Assembly: GCA_021799935.1 (NCBI GenBank)
Contig: JAJYZM010000005.1
Span: forward strand, 1 to 17,807
Length of the DNA: 17,807 bases
Source of the DNA: a bacterium
GTDB lineage: Bacteria > SZUA-79 > Acidulodesulfobacterales > Acidulodesulfobacteraceae
Direction of reading: 5' to 3'
How positions within the stretch are numbered: position 1 is the first letter of the stretch; every line of letters begins with the position of its first letter. The translations under genes and the position numbers were made by a program. The notes under the pieces were generated by a model that saw only the letters and a list, made by a program, of their open reading frames with translations, was not told the origin of the DNA and made no database searches. Shown here one piece after another: positions 7,164 to 14,657 of this stretch.

Positions 7164-9494
7164 TCAGGAATTATCGCCATCGTCGTCTGCCGCTATCTCG
7201 ACCTTTTTACCTTTATGCTCGCCTATTATCCTGTTTCTGCCGCTGTTTTTCGCCTCGTAAAGAAAATCGTCCGCAATTTTTAAAATATCGTCTATGCTGT
7301 TTATCCTTTCGTCCGGCATAGCGGCAATTCCTATGGAAATGGTAACTTCGCCCTGCAACTGCGTAAACCTCTTATTTTTTATCAGATTTTTTAATTTTTT
7401 TGCAGAAAGAACGGCTCCGTTAAAGTCGGTCTGAGGCAAAATTATGACGAACTCTTCTCCTCCGTATCTTGCGGCTATATCTATATTTCTGATATTGCGC
7501 TTTAAAATAGAGCCTACCTGCGATAAAACTATATCGCCGGCCTTATGTCCGTAAAAATCGTTAACTTGTTTAAAATGGTCGATATCTAATATCATAACCG
7601 ATAAACTGCTACCGTATCTTTTTGCCTTGTTGAATTCGGATTCCAAAACCTCGTCCATTTTTCTTCTATTGTAAAGCCCCGTTAGTTCGTCGGTAATGGA
7701 AAGTTCGTTTATCTTCCTGTGTATCTTCGCATTGTCCAAAGATACCGAAAGCTCTTTGACGGCATGTTCTAAAAATGCTATATCTTCCTTTTTGAAGCCG
7801 TGAATAGAAGAAACCATTAAAACGCCTATATTTACATCTCCAATATACAAAGGAAGCCAGGCTATATCTTTTGGAAACACCTCGCAAAAACCGTAATCCA
7901 TAGCCATTCCGGCTCCTTCTTTTTCCATAAGTTTTTCTTTTAAAATCACTGCGTTTTCGGGAATATCGCGAAACCATATCGTTTTTTTATCTTTAAGGCA
8001 GTGTCCAGCCATTCCTTCGGAAACGCTTACTTTATTAGATATAAATTCCTTTATGCCGTAGAACTCCCACGGGATTAAAAAGCCTTCGCCGTCTTCTCCG
8101 GGCGGCAAGACGGAATCTTCACCGTCATTTTGATTACCCGGTTCGGCATTAGAAGCATTATTATTTTCGCTTGCGGTTTCGCCCTTATTATTTGAGGCTA
8201 ACTTGCCGCTCTTGCTGTAAACATATATGATACCCGAAGAGATATTTAAGAGTTCCTCTAATTTATTTAAAGTCGAAGCTATTATTTTATCGAAATCCAG
8301 AGAGCCGACTAAAAAATCAGAAAACACGTTATACTTTTCCATTCTTTCTTCTCTGTCTTTAACCGCCATAGCCATTTCGGTAAAACCCTTGCCTATTGTT
8401 TCGAATTCGTCGTTTGTGCGTATAATCAATTTTGTTTCTAAATTTCCCGAAGTAAATTCCTTAATGGCGTTTTCTATGGCGGATATCGGATTTAAAATGT
8501 CTTTGGATGCAAAATACGAAATGGCAAGGGACACAACGAGACCTATTAAAATAATAAATATTGCGTACTCCGCCGTTTTCCTGAATAATTTGACGTAATG
8601 CCTGTTTGAAATAAAGACGGCTATGGAACCTATAACTTTGCCGTTTATGTTTTTTATGGGATGAAATGCGGCAAAAACGGTTTTTCCTTTATAATTCAAC
8701 TCTTTTATAAAATTCTTACCTAACACAATTTTATCATGGATATTTTTGGGAAGCCTCGAACCGATGCGGAAAGTATTTCCTGAGATTTTCAGGGTGGAAA
8801 GACATACCTGCCTGTTAAAAAGAGAAGTAAAAACTGCCGTCTTTAAGCGGTATTCGTTATAAATGGTTTCCGGCAGATAGCTGTTATTGTTCAAGTCAAT
8901 CAAACCGAAAATCGAACCTATAGGATGACCGTCGTAAAAAAGGGGGACTGCCGTTACCAAAAACATATCGACAATGCCTTTTGGTTCTTTGATATTCATT
9001 CTTAAGAGAGTAGATTTTCTGATAATTGCGGTTTTTACCACGGGAAAACCGGTCCTGAAGGCTGTGAATATTACGCCTCCCAAAGAGGGCTTAAATCCTT
9101 TTTCTCCGCTGGAAGAAGACGCTATAAATCCTTCCTTATCTGTTATTCCTATATAGTCGGCAAAATTAAAAGCGTATTTATATGATTTGATTAATGAATT
9201 CTGGAAAGGAATATTTTTATAAATAACCGCATTTATCAGATAAGGATTGTAAGAGCCTATCAAAAAACCGTTTTTAAGGCGGTTTGCCTGAGAATAATAA
9301 ACCCTCTGCGCCCCGCTTAACGTAATAAGGACTTTATTAAGGTTTTCTTTTTTAGCCTGGTTTTTGAATATATAAGTGTTTGCAAGAGCTAAAAGAATTA
9401 GAGGAATTAAAACGACTAAAGAAAAAGATAAAACTAATTTAGCCTTGATGGACATTTTCGGTCTGTATCCGGCGGAATATTTTATTTCGGACAT
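7164..9494 (-). CDS. Membrane sensor diguanylate cyclase (Cache-like, HAMP, GAF, GGDEF)
   Basis: Probable c-di-GMP synthase sensing an extracellular or periplasmic signal. A basic N-terminus is followed by membrane helix 1 (about 19-41), an extracytoplasmic domain of about 265 residues resembling a double-Cache sensor (42-308), membrane helix 2 (309-330), a HAMP linker (331-385), a GAF-type domain (about 395-590) and a GGDEF domain (600-760). The active site is intact: GGEEF at 678-682, preceded by LDIDHFKQVNDFYGH. The product-inhibition I-site RNID lies at 669-672, five residues before it. The GAF domain contains a polar insert rich in Asn, Glu and Gly at about 432-470. No Shine-Dalgarno sequence precedes the ATG; an AT-only inverted repeat sits there instead. 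The ligand is unknown. Confidence 0.92.
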   Translation of the reverse strand: MSEIKYSAGYRPKMSIKAKLVLSFSLVVLIPLILLALANTYIFKNQAKKENLNKVLITLSGAQRVYYSQANRLKNGFLIGSYNPYLINAVIYKNIPFQNSLIKSYKYAFNFADYIGITDKEGFIASSSSGEKGFKPSLGGVIFTAFRTGFPVVKTAIIRKSTLLRMNIKEPKGIVDMFLVTAVPLFYDGHPIGSIFGLIDLNNNSYLPETIYNEYRLKTAVFTSLFNRQVCLSTLKISGNTFRIGSRLPKNIHDKIVLGKNFIKELNYKGKTVFAAFHPIKNINGKVIGSIAVFISNRHYVKLFRKTAEYAIFIILIGLVVSLAISYFASKDILNPISAIENAIKEFTSGNLETKLIIRTNDEFETIGKGFTEMAMAVKDREERMEKYNVFSDFLVGSLDFDKIIASTLNKLEELLNISSGIIYVYSKSGKLASNNKGETASENNNASNAEPGNQNDGEDSVLPPGEDGEGFLIPWEFYGIKEFISNKVSVSEGMAGHCLKDKKTIWFRDIPENAVILKEKLMEKEGAGMAMDYGFCEVFPKDIAWLPLYIGDVNIGVLMVSSIHGFKKEDIAFLEHAVKELSVSLDNAKIHRKINELSITDELTGLYNRRKMDEVLESEFNKAKRYGSSLSVMILDIDHFKQVNDFYGHKAGDIVLSQVGSILKRNIRNIDIAARYGGEEFVIILPQTDFNGAVLSAKKLKNLIKNKRFTQLQGEVTISIGIAAMPDERINSIDDILKIADDFLYEAKNSGRNRIIGEHKGKKVEIAADDDGDNS

Positions 9495-9496
9495 TG

Positions 9497-9525
9497 TTAT
9501 TAAATATTAATTTAAGATTTAATAA
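9497..9525 (-). repeat. Inverted repeat directly upstream of the diguanylate cyclase start
   Basis: TTATTAAAT (9497-9505) and ATTTAATAA (9517-9525) form a perfect 9-base inverted repeat around an 11-base centre, ending two bases before the start codon, where a ribosome-binding site would be expected. It is entirely A/T, so chance is a real possibility in this AT-rich spacer. Confidence 0.4.
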
Positions 9526-9608
9526 TATATCATAGTCTAACAAATTAAATTTTATAACTTTTGAAAATTTTTGCAAGACAAATTATTTCTCGGTCTTTAT
9601 TAACTTTA

Positions 9609-10550
9609 TTAATCCTTAATTAAGCTTATAGCAAACTGCTTAGCCGTTCTTCCCGACCTCGAACCTTTAATAAGCGCATAATTCACGGCATTTTTTCTAA
9701 CACCGTCCATATCGACGGAAGATACTTTAACTCCGTATTTCTTTAAATACAATTCGACTATTTTTAAATATGTTTCCTGATTAAAACTGTATAAACCGTA
9801 TGTCAAACCAAATCTATCGCTTAAGGAGAGACCTTCTTCTACTTCCTCTTCCGGGTGTATAAAACCGGAATCGTGATTTTCCGAAGAAAACATTTCCTTT
9901 ATAAGATGGCGCTTGTTAGATGTTGCGTAAATAATGATATTTTCCGGAAGTTCGTCGAGTCCGCCGTCGAGAACCGATTTTAATTTTTTATAAAACAAAG
10001 AATCTGCGTCGAATGCAATATCGTCAAAAATCAGTATAAAACGGTAAGGCTTCGTTTTAATAACGGTGATTAATTCGTAAATAAGCTCCGCCGTGTCTTC
10101 CACTATTTCTATGAACTTTATCCTGTTTATATAAGGAGGTTCGCCGAACGATTTTGCCAGCGCCCTTATAAGCGAAGATTTGCCGGTTCCTCTGTCTCCC
10201 CATAAAAGCACGTTATTGGCAGGTTTACCCGAAGCAAATTTCATAGTATTCCGAAAAACGTCTTTGATTATATTGTCTATACCTATAAAATCCGATAGCG
10301 ACATAGAATAACCGCCTGCGCCGCTTCCAACCGATTCTTTGACGCCGGAATTTTCGTCCTTTATAGGCTTTAAAATATACTCGCCGTTTATTTTAAAAAA
10401 CTTGAACGAGCCGAACCTGTCTAAAAGGGAATCATCATATTTTATAAAGCCGCGTTCATTATAATTAATTTTACGGACATTTTTAAACTCATCGTAAATC
10501 TCGGAAATGATACGGTTTATGTTCCTTACTTCATTATTGAGTTCATCCAT
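9609..10550 (-). CDS. DUF815-family AAA ATPase
   Basis: Predicted AAA-type ATPase of the DUF815 family; no biochemical role is established. After about 90 N-terminal residues comes Walker A GDRGTGKS (118-125), Walker B ILIFDD (172-177), sensor-1 YATSN (208-212), a SDRFG arginine-finger-like segment (244-248) and a sensor-2-like RSGRTAKQF (298-306). The set is complete, so the protein is probably active. It follows thiC by 26 bases, so it may be cotranscribed with the thiamine genes, though a functional link is not implied. The ATG has no evident Shine-Dalgarno site. There are no membrane segments or DNA-binding motifs. Confidence 0.87.
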   Translation of the reverse strand: MDELNNEVRNINRIISEIYDEFKNVRKINYNERGFIKYDDSLLDRFGSFKFFKINGEYILKPIKDENSGVKESVGSGAGGYSMSLSDFIGIDNIIKDVFRNTMKFASGKPANNVLLWGDRGTGKSSLIRALAKSFGEPPYINRIKFIEIVEDTAELIYELITVIKTKPYRFILIFDDIAFDADSLFYKKLKSVLDGGLDELPENIIIYATSNKRHLIKEMFSSENHDSGFIHPEEEVEEGLSLSDRFGLTYGLYSFNQETYLKIVELYLKKYGVKVSSVDMDGVRKNAVNYALIKGSRSGRTAKQFAISLIKD

Positions 10551-10576
10551 TACGATTCGTTATCTATAAATTAATT

Positions 10577-11875
10577 TTATTTAAAAGAAGCGTTCAATTT
10601 AATGGAACAGTAAGATGAGCACATAGAACAGACTTTATCGTCTTTAAGGGAAATAGATGCTCTCATTTCTTTTGCTTTTTCGGGATCCAACGCGCATTCG
10701 TACTGTTTCTCCCAGTTCATCGCACGCCTGTTTTTGCTCATTTCGATGTCCAAATCCAACGCGCCTTTAATTCCTTTTGCAATATCTCCCGCATGGGCGG
10801 CAATCTTAGAAGATACAACCCCTTCTTTCACGTCCGATACGGACGGAAGCCTTAAATGCTCGGCCGGAGTAACATAACACAGGAAATCTGCGCCCGCGCC
10901 GGCGGCTATAGCGCCGCCTATTGCGCTTGTTATGTGGTCGTAACCCGGCGCTATATCCGTAACCAAAGGGCCAAGCACATAAAAAGGAGCTCCGTTGCAA
11001 AGACTTTTTTCCAATTTTATATTTTCTTCGACCTGATTCAACGGAACGTGTCCCGGACCTTCTATTATTACCTGAACGCCCTCTTCAAGCGCCTTTTTCT
11101 GCAATTCGCCAAGCGTCACGAGTTCGGTAATCTGCGCCCTGTCGGTAGCGTCGTTAAGACAGCCCGGTCTTAATCCGTCGCCGAGGCTTAAAACGACGTC
11201 GTTTTTCTTTGCTATTTTCAAAAGCCTGCCGTAGTCTTCGTACAGAGGATTTTCTTTATTTTTTTTTATCATCCATGAAGCAATCAAAGAACCGCCTCTC
11301 GAAACTATACCCATAATCCTCGTCTGCATATTCATAGTTTTTATCGCGTTTAACGTCAACCCGCAGTGGACGGTAATAAAATCGACTCCTTCTTCGCACT
11401 GTCTTTCTATAACTTCAAAGAGATATTCCGGGTCGAATTTATCGATAAAACTTAATCCGCTTGAACCGCCGTTTTCCATGGCGGGTTGGAATGCTTCGTA
11501 AAGCGGAACCGTTCCAACCGGAACCGTTGAATTTTTAAGGATATTTTGCCTGAATTCTATTATGTTTCCGCCTGTAGAAAGGTCCATCACGGCATCCGCT
11601 CCGCTGCTTATCGCCGCGAACAACTTTTCCAATTCTTCTTCGATACTGTGGTTATCCCCGGAAGAACCTATATTGGCATTAACTTTTGTTTTTAAACCTT
11701 TTCCTACCGCAAGAGGGCTTATATCCCTTAAGCGGTTCTTAGTTATAACCGTCAGGCCGTTCATTATGTCGCCGCGTATTGTTTCGGCGGAAACGCCTTC
11801 AGCCGCGGCGCATGATTTCATTTCTTCGGTAATTATATATTTCCTTGCGGCTTCTATCTGATTTATGTATTCCAT
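10577..11875 (-). CDS. thiC: Phosphomethylpyrimidine synthase ThiC
   Basis: Radical SAM enzyme converting aminoimidazole ribotide to hydroxymethylpyrimidine phosphate in thiamine synthesis. Supporting motifs are FITVHCGLTLNA, EGPGHVPLNQVEEN, GPLVTDIAPGYDHITSAIGG and YVTPAEHLRLP. The C-terminal iron-sulfur motif CSMCSSYC has spacing CX2CX3C, one residue shorter than the CX2CX4C of E. coli-type enzymes. At 432 residues it is of the short form, without the long N-terminal domain of proteobacterial and plant ThiC. An AGGGA ribosome-binding site lies about eight bases before the ATG. It lies 96 bases downstream of the ThiE/TenI gene in the same orientation, supporting a small thiamine operon. Confidence 0.96.
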   Translation of the reverse strand: MEYINQIEAARKYIITEEMKSCAAAEGVSAETIRGDIMNGLTVITKNRLRDISPLAVGKGLKTKVNANIGSSGDNHSIEEELEKLFAAISSGADAVMDLSTGGNIIEFRQNILKNSTVPVGTVPLYEAFQPAMENGGSSGLSFIDKFDPEYLFEVIERQCEEGVDFITVHCGLTLNAIKTMNMQTRIMGIVSRGGSLIASWMIKKNKENPLYEDYGRLLKIAKKNDVVLSLGDGLRPGCLNDATDRAQITELVTLGELQKKALEEGVQVIIEGPGHVPLNQVEENIKLEKSLCNGAPFYVLGPLVTDIAPGYDHITSAIGGAIAAGAGADFLCYVTPAEHLRLPSVSDVKEGVVSSKIAAHAGDIAKGIKGALDLDIEMSKNRRAMNWEKQYECALDPEKAKEMRASISLKDDKVCSMCSSYCSIKLNASFK

Positions 11876-11971
11876 ATATTATTCCCTATTTATTAAACGG
11901 TTTATTTGCCGGCCTATATTTAATTAATTTATAGAACGTTTATTATCTTTCGTTATTTTACCTGCCGCGAT

Positions 11972-12592
11972 TTACTTTGTACCGAGTATATCGATTAATG
12001 TTCTAACGGCTTTGCCTATATCTTCTTTTTTTAATATGCCCGATTGGACTGCTATATGCTCGGCTCCGGCTTTTTTTATTTCGGAAACATTCTTTTCGTT
12101 AATGCCTCCGAGAGCAAAAACGGGTATTTTGACGGAACGTACAACCCTTTCCAGCATATCCGCCTCCTGATGAAATTCCTGATTTTTTGTTTTGTAAACC
12201 GGGCTGAATGTAATAAAATCGGCGCCGTCTTTCTCCGCCTTTACAGCTTCTTCTATTGAGTGTGAAGAATAAAATATTTTGAGATTTTTAACCTTTTCCT
12301 TAACCGCCTTAACCGGAATGCTGTTAATATTCAAATGGACGCCGCAGGCTTCAAGGGCTAACGCCGCATCTACCCTGTCGTTGACAAAAAATTTTACGTC
12401 CGGATATTTTTTTAATATCGGTTTAACTTTTTCGCCTAATTTAATAAACTCGTTAACGCCGATATCCTTCTGTCTTAATTGAAATGCTCCGACTCCGTTA
12501 TAAAAACAGGCGTCTAATGCTTCAAGATAGCTGTTTTCGTCTTTAAAAAAATTCTTGTCCCCGATTAAATATATATTAAACCGACATATCAT
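11972..12592 (-). CDS. Thiamine phosphate synthase / TenI superfamily protein
   Basis: TIM-barrel protein of the ThiE/TenI superfamily. ThiE joins the pyrimidine and thiazole halves of thiamine; TenI is a thiazole tautomerase. Family motifs are FQLRQKD (37-43), FVNDRVDAALA (69-79), GVHLN (84-88), YSSHSIEEA (108-116) and ALGGINEKN (160-168). The loop that reads GQED or similar in ThiE, contributing a Mg ligand, is LNINSIP here (87-93) and lacks the Asp. The SSHS segment keeps a His at the position of the TenI His. These features lean towards TenI, whereas the pairing with thiC suggests a role in thiamine synthesis either way. The 206-residue length fits both. It is the first gene after a consensus promoter, yet has no Shine-Dalgarno site. 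Confidence 0.85.
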   Translation of the reverse strand: MICRFNIYLIGDKNFFKDENSYLEALDACFYNGVGAFQLRQKDIGVNEFIKLGEKVKPILKKYPDVKFFVNDRVDAALALEACGVHLNINSIPVKAVKEKVKNLKIFYSSHSIEEAVKAEKDGADFITFSPVYKTKNQEFHQEADMLERVVRSVKIPVFALGGINEKNVSEIKKAGAEHIAVQSGILKKEDIGKAVRTLIDILGTK

Positions 12593-12619
12593 TTGTTTTT
12601 ATTAATACAATTTGTAAAT

Positions 12620-12648
12620 ATTATATAATTTAGTCCTTATATTGTCAA
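12620..12648 (-). promoter_or_regulatory. Consensus promoter of the thiE/tenI-thiC operon
   Basis: On the minus strand this reads TTGACA (12648-12643), a 17-base spacer and TATAAT (12625-12620), a perfect sigma70 match. Transcription would start near 12613, leaving a leader of only about 20 bases before the ATG at 12592, too short for a TPP riboswitch. Confidence 0.75.
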
Positions 12649-12731
12649 TTAAGTCAACTCTGGAATTGATATGAAACCTGAACATATTGCAGATATAATT
12701 CAATGGGAAAATTACATGCGTATAAATCTCT

Positions 12732-12767
12732 TTGACATTCCGTCTTAATATGCTATAATGTGCATAT
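12732..12767 (+). promoter_or_regulatory. sqr promoter with an inverted repeat across the -10 box
   Basis: TTGACA (12732-12737), a 16-base spacer and TATAAT (12754-12759), with an extended -10 TG at 12751-12752. The start site would be near 12766, giving a leader of about 117 bases. ATATGC (12748-12753) and GCATAT (12762-12767) form a perfect 6-base dyad with an 8-base centre that encloses the -10 box, a position where a repressor would block RNA polymerase. The promoter match is strong; the operator is inference. Confidence 0.68.
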
Positions 12768-12804
12768 ATAAATATCGTAATACATTAATTTATTCTAAAT
12801 AAAA

Positions 12805-12849
12805 TAAGCAATACGGATAAGACAAATTAGGCTTATATTATATTGCTTA
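12805..12849 (+). other. Stem-loop in the sqr 5' leader
   Basis: TAAGCAATA (12805-12813) and TATTGCTTA (12841-12849) are perfect 9-base complements. Inside them, ATAAG (12817-12821) pairs with CTTAT (12832-12836), giving a two-tier stem with an internal loop. It ends 25 bases before the GGGGG ribosome-binding site. It may affect mRNA stability or act as a regulatory element; it has no strong T-run. Confidence 0.5.
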
Positions 12850-12882
12850 ACTATTTTAACTAATAATATTACAGGGGGACGA

Positions 12883-14322
12883 ATGGCTAGTATAGTAGTT
12901 CTCGGAACGGGTTTTGCCGGCAATACAGCCGCATTAAATTTAAAAAAGGCATTAGGAGGTAAACACGACGTCGTCGTTGTATCGCCTCGAAAAAATTTTT
13001 CTTACGTACCTTCATTGGTATGGGTCGGCATAGGTTCGATGCAGCCTGAAAAGACGCAGTTTAATCTTGAGCCGGTTTATAAAAAACACGGAATTATATT
13101 TAAGGAAGGGGCGGCCGTAGAGATACACCCCGACAGTCAGGATCAATACGTCGTCGTGAAATATTCGGACGGCAGAACCGAACAGGTTAAATATGACTAT
13201 CTGATAAACGCAACAGGGCCAAAACTTAACTATGCGGCTACGCCAGGGCTTGGACCGGACGCAGGCTATTCCGATTCTATATGCACACTGCCCCATTCGG
13301 TAAAAACCCGCGATAATTATTTTAAAGCCTTAGAAAAGATGAAGCAGGGCAAGAGACAAAGATTTGTCGTCGGCACCGGACACGGAACGGCCACATGTCA
13401 GGGTGCGGCATTCGAATATATCCACAATTTAGAATTCGACCTTAACAGCCGCGGACTTCGCAATATGGCAGATATTACTTGGATATCCAACGAATTTGCC
13501 CTCGGTGATTTCGGAGTCGGCGGAGTCATAATGAAAAAGAACGGACACTTAGTGTCGGGAAAACTTTTTGCGGAATCTACTTTTTTAGAGAAAGGTATAA
13601 AATGGGTGGAAAGAGCTCATGTGCGAAAGGTAGAAGAAGGTTCTTTGGATTATGTTAATATCGAAGGGAAAGAAGGGAAACTGGATTTCGACTTTGCTAT
13701 GCTCATACCGCCGTTTGCCGGCGTTCCTATTGCCTACATAGATAAAGACGGCAACGATATAAAAAGCCAGATATGCGTGCCGAGCGGGTTTATGAAAGTC
13801 GATGCCGATTACGCATCGGCGGCAAAACCTTTTGAAGAATGGAAGGGTTCGGACTGGCCGAAAAAATATAATAATCCTGTTTATAAGAACATATTTGCGG
13901 CCGGAATCGCTTTTGCTCCGCCTCATCCTATAAGCAAACCTTTTAAAGCGCCGGACGGCACCCTTATAGTCGCAAGTCCGCCCAGAACCGGTATGGCATC
14001 GGGAATCATCGGACATACTGTTGCCCTTTCTATTATAGACATGATAAAGAAAGGAGCTGAGGAGCCGACGCAACATGCATCGATGACTGAATTTGGAGCG
14101 ATATGTATAACCTCTATGGGCAAATCGATGACGCGCGGTTCCGCCGCATTAATAACTATGGATCCTGTAGTTCCTAATTATGAAAAATATAAATTCGGCA
14201 GAAATCTGAATTATACTTTCGGCGATATAGGCCTTGCAGGACACTGGGTTAAATATATGCTTCATTACTTATTTATGTGGAAAATGAAAGGAAAGTTTTT
14301 ATGGCAGTTTATTCCCGATTGA
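12883..14322 (+). CDS. sqr: Sulfide:quinone oxidoreductase
   Basis: Flavoprotein that oxidises sulfide to polysulfide or sulfur and passes electrons to the membrane quinone pool. The N-terminal FAD fold begins MASIVVLGTGFAG. The redox cysteines can be placed by context: Cys172 in ATCQGAAFEY, Cys408 in ICITSMG, and a third family cysteine at Cys134 in SICTLPHS. A conserved flavin-domain segment, NIFAAGIAFAPP, lies at about 336-347. The C-terminus (about 451-479) is a Trp/Tyr/Lys-rich amphipathic region suited to monotopic membrane binding. At 479 residues it is longer than classical SQRs of about 430. A GGGGGACGA stretch precedes the ATG. The enzyme class is well supported; the SQR subtype is not resolved here. 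A 64-residue gene follows 63 bases downstream. Confidence 0.87.
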   Translation: MASIVVLGTGFAGNTAALNLKKALGGKHDVVVVSPRKNFSYVPSLVWVGIGSMQPEKTQFNLEPVYKKHGIIFKEGAAVEIHPDSQDQYVVVKYSDGRTEQVKYDYLINATGPKLNYAATPGLGPDAGYSDSICTLPHSVKTRDNYFKALEKMKQGKRQRFVVGTGHGTATCQGAAFEYIHNLEFDLNSRGLRNMADITWISNEFALGDFGVGGVIMKKNGHLVSGKLFAESTFLEKGIKWVERAHVRKVEEGSLDYVNIEGKEGKLDFDFAMLIPPFAGVPIAYIDKDGNDIKSQICVPSGFMKVDADYASAAKPFEEWKGSDWPKKYNNPVYKNIFAAGIAFAPPHPISKPFKAPDGTLIVASPPRTGMASGIIGHTVALSIIDMIKKGAEEPTQHASMTEFGAICITSMGKSMTRGSAALITMDPVVPNYEKYKFGRNLNYTFGDIGLAGHWVKYMLHYLFMWKMKGKFLWQFIPD

Positions 14323-14385
14323 CAATTTTGACTATTAAACATAATAATAATAATTAAATGTAAAAAATAACCGGAGACATATATT

Positions 14386-14580
14386 ATGGAAGAGAAAAGC
14401 GTAAAAGATTTAAACGAATACGTTCCTTATTCTAAAGAGGCGAGGTCGTTTATGTCGCCTACTAAATATTCCGTGTTTATAAGAACTTTTATTCCGTGGC
14501 AGTTAGCCAAGTTTGTCTATTATAATCTGAAGATGTTGTTTGTTTTGTCGAAAGGACACGGCCAGTTTCTGGACAAATAA
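14386..14580 (+). CDS. Small basic hypothetical protein linked to SQR
   Basis: Not recognised. The 64-residue protein starts with a polar, Glu/Lys-rich section (1-25), then a hydrophobic and aromatic stretch (28-54) with interspersed Arg and Lys, ending in a short polar tail. It is probably membrane-associated rather than a clear transmembrane helix. A GGAG ribosome-binding site lies about ten bases before the ATG. Residues 41-64 can be aligned without gaps to the last 24 residues of SQR, ending at the same column, with identities at Lys42, Leu48, Met50, Lys56, Gln60 and Phe61 plus several similar hydrophobics. That may reflect shared ancestry of a membrane-binding tail or merely similar composition. 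It is probably cotranscribed with sqr and ends before the hairpin terminator. Confidence 0.78.
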   Translation: MEEKSVKDLNEYVPYSKEARSFMSPTKYSVFIRTFIPWQLAKFVYYNLKMLFVLSKGHGQFLDK

Positions 14581-14603
14581 TGTGTTCGTTTAAAAAGAAT
14601 CGC

Positions 14604-14644
14604 AAAGAAAGGCATCCTGTTTATAAACCGGATGCCTTTCTTTT
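14604..14644. terminator. Bidirectional Rho-independent terminator
   Basis: AAAGAAAGGCATCC (14604-14617) and GGATGCCTTTCTTT (14630-14643) are perfect 14-base complements around a 12-base loop that itself contains the palindrome GTTTATAAAC. A-rich and T-rich ends on both sides suit termination in both directions, between the sqr unit (plus) and sod (minus). Confidence 0.9.
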
Positions 14645-14657
14645 ATAGATTAAAACG

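Noticed and set aside
10856..11173. A 105-residue plus-strand frame opposite thiC.
   Set aside because: Antisense shadow of thiC, with no promoter or ribosome-binding site and an unnatural composition.
12660..12720. A possible TPP riboswitch, prompted by an AACCTGA string near 12675.
   Set aside because: It is on the wrong strand for the thiamine genes and lacks the CTGAGA element and the paired arms of the TPP core.
12671..12748. A 25-codon open frame (MKPEHIADIIQWENYMRINL...) upstream of sqr.
   Set aside because: Poor ribosome-binding site, it overlaps the -35 box of the sqr promoter, and frames of this size are expected by chance. Its start vaguely recalls some methyltransferase N-termini, so a gene remnant cannot be excluded.
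13585..14076. A 163-residue minus-strand frame inside sqr.
   Set aside because: It is the shadow of a clearly recognised gene; its Cys/Arg/Tyr-rich translation has no family features.
14339..14357. AAT/TAA trinucleotide repeats between sqr and the small gene.
   Set aside because: Only about four units in an AT-rich spacer; no sign of function.
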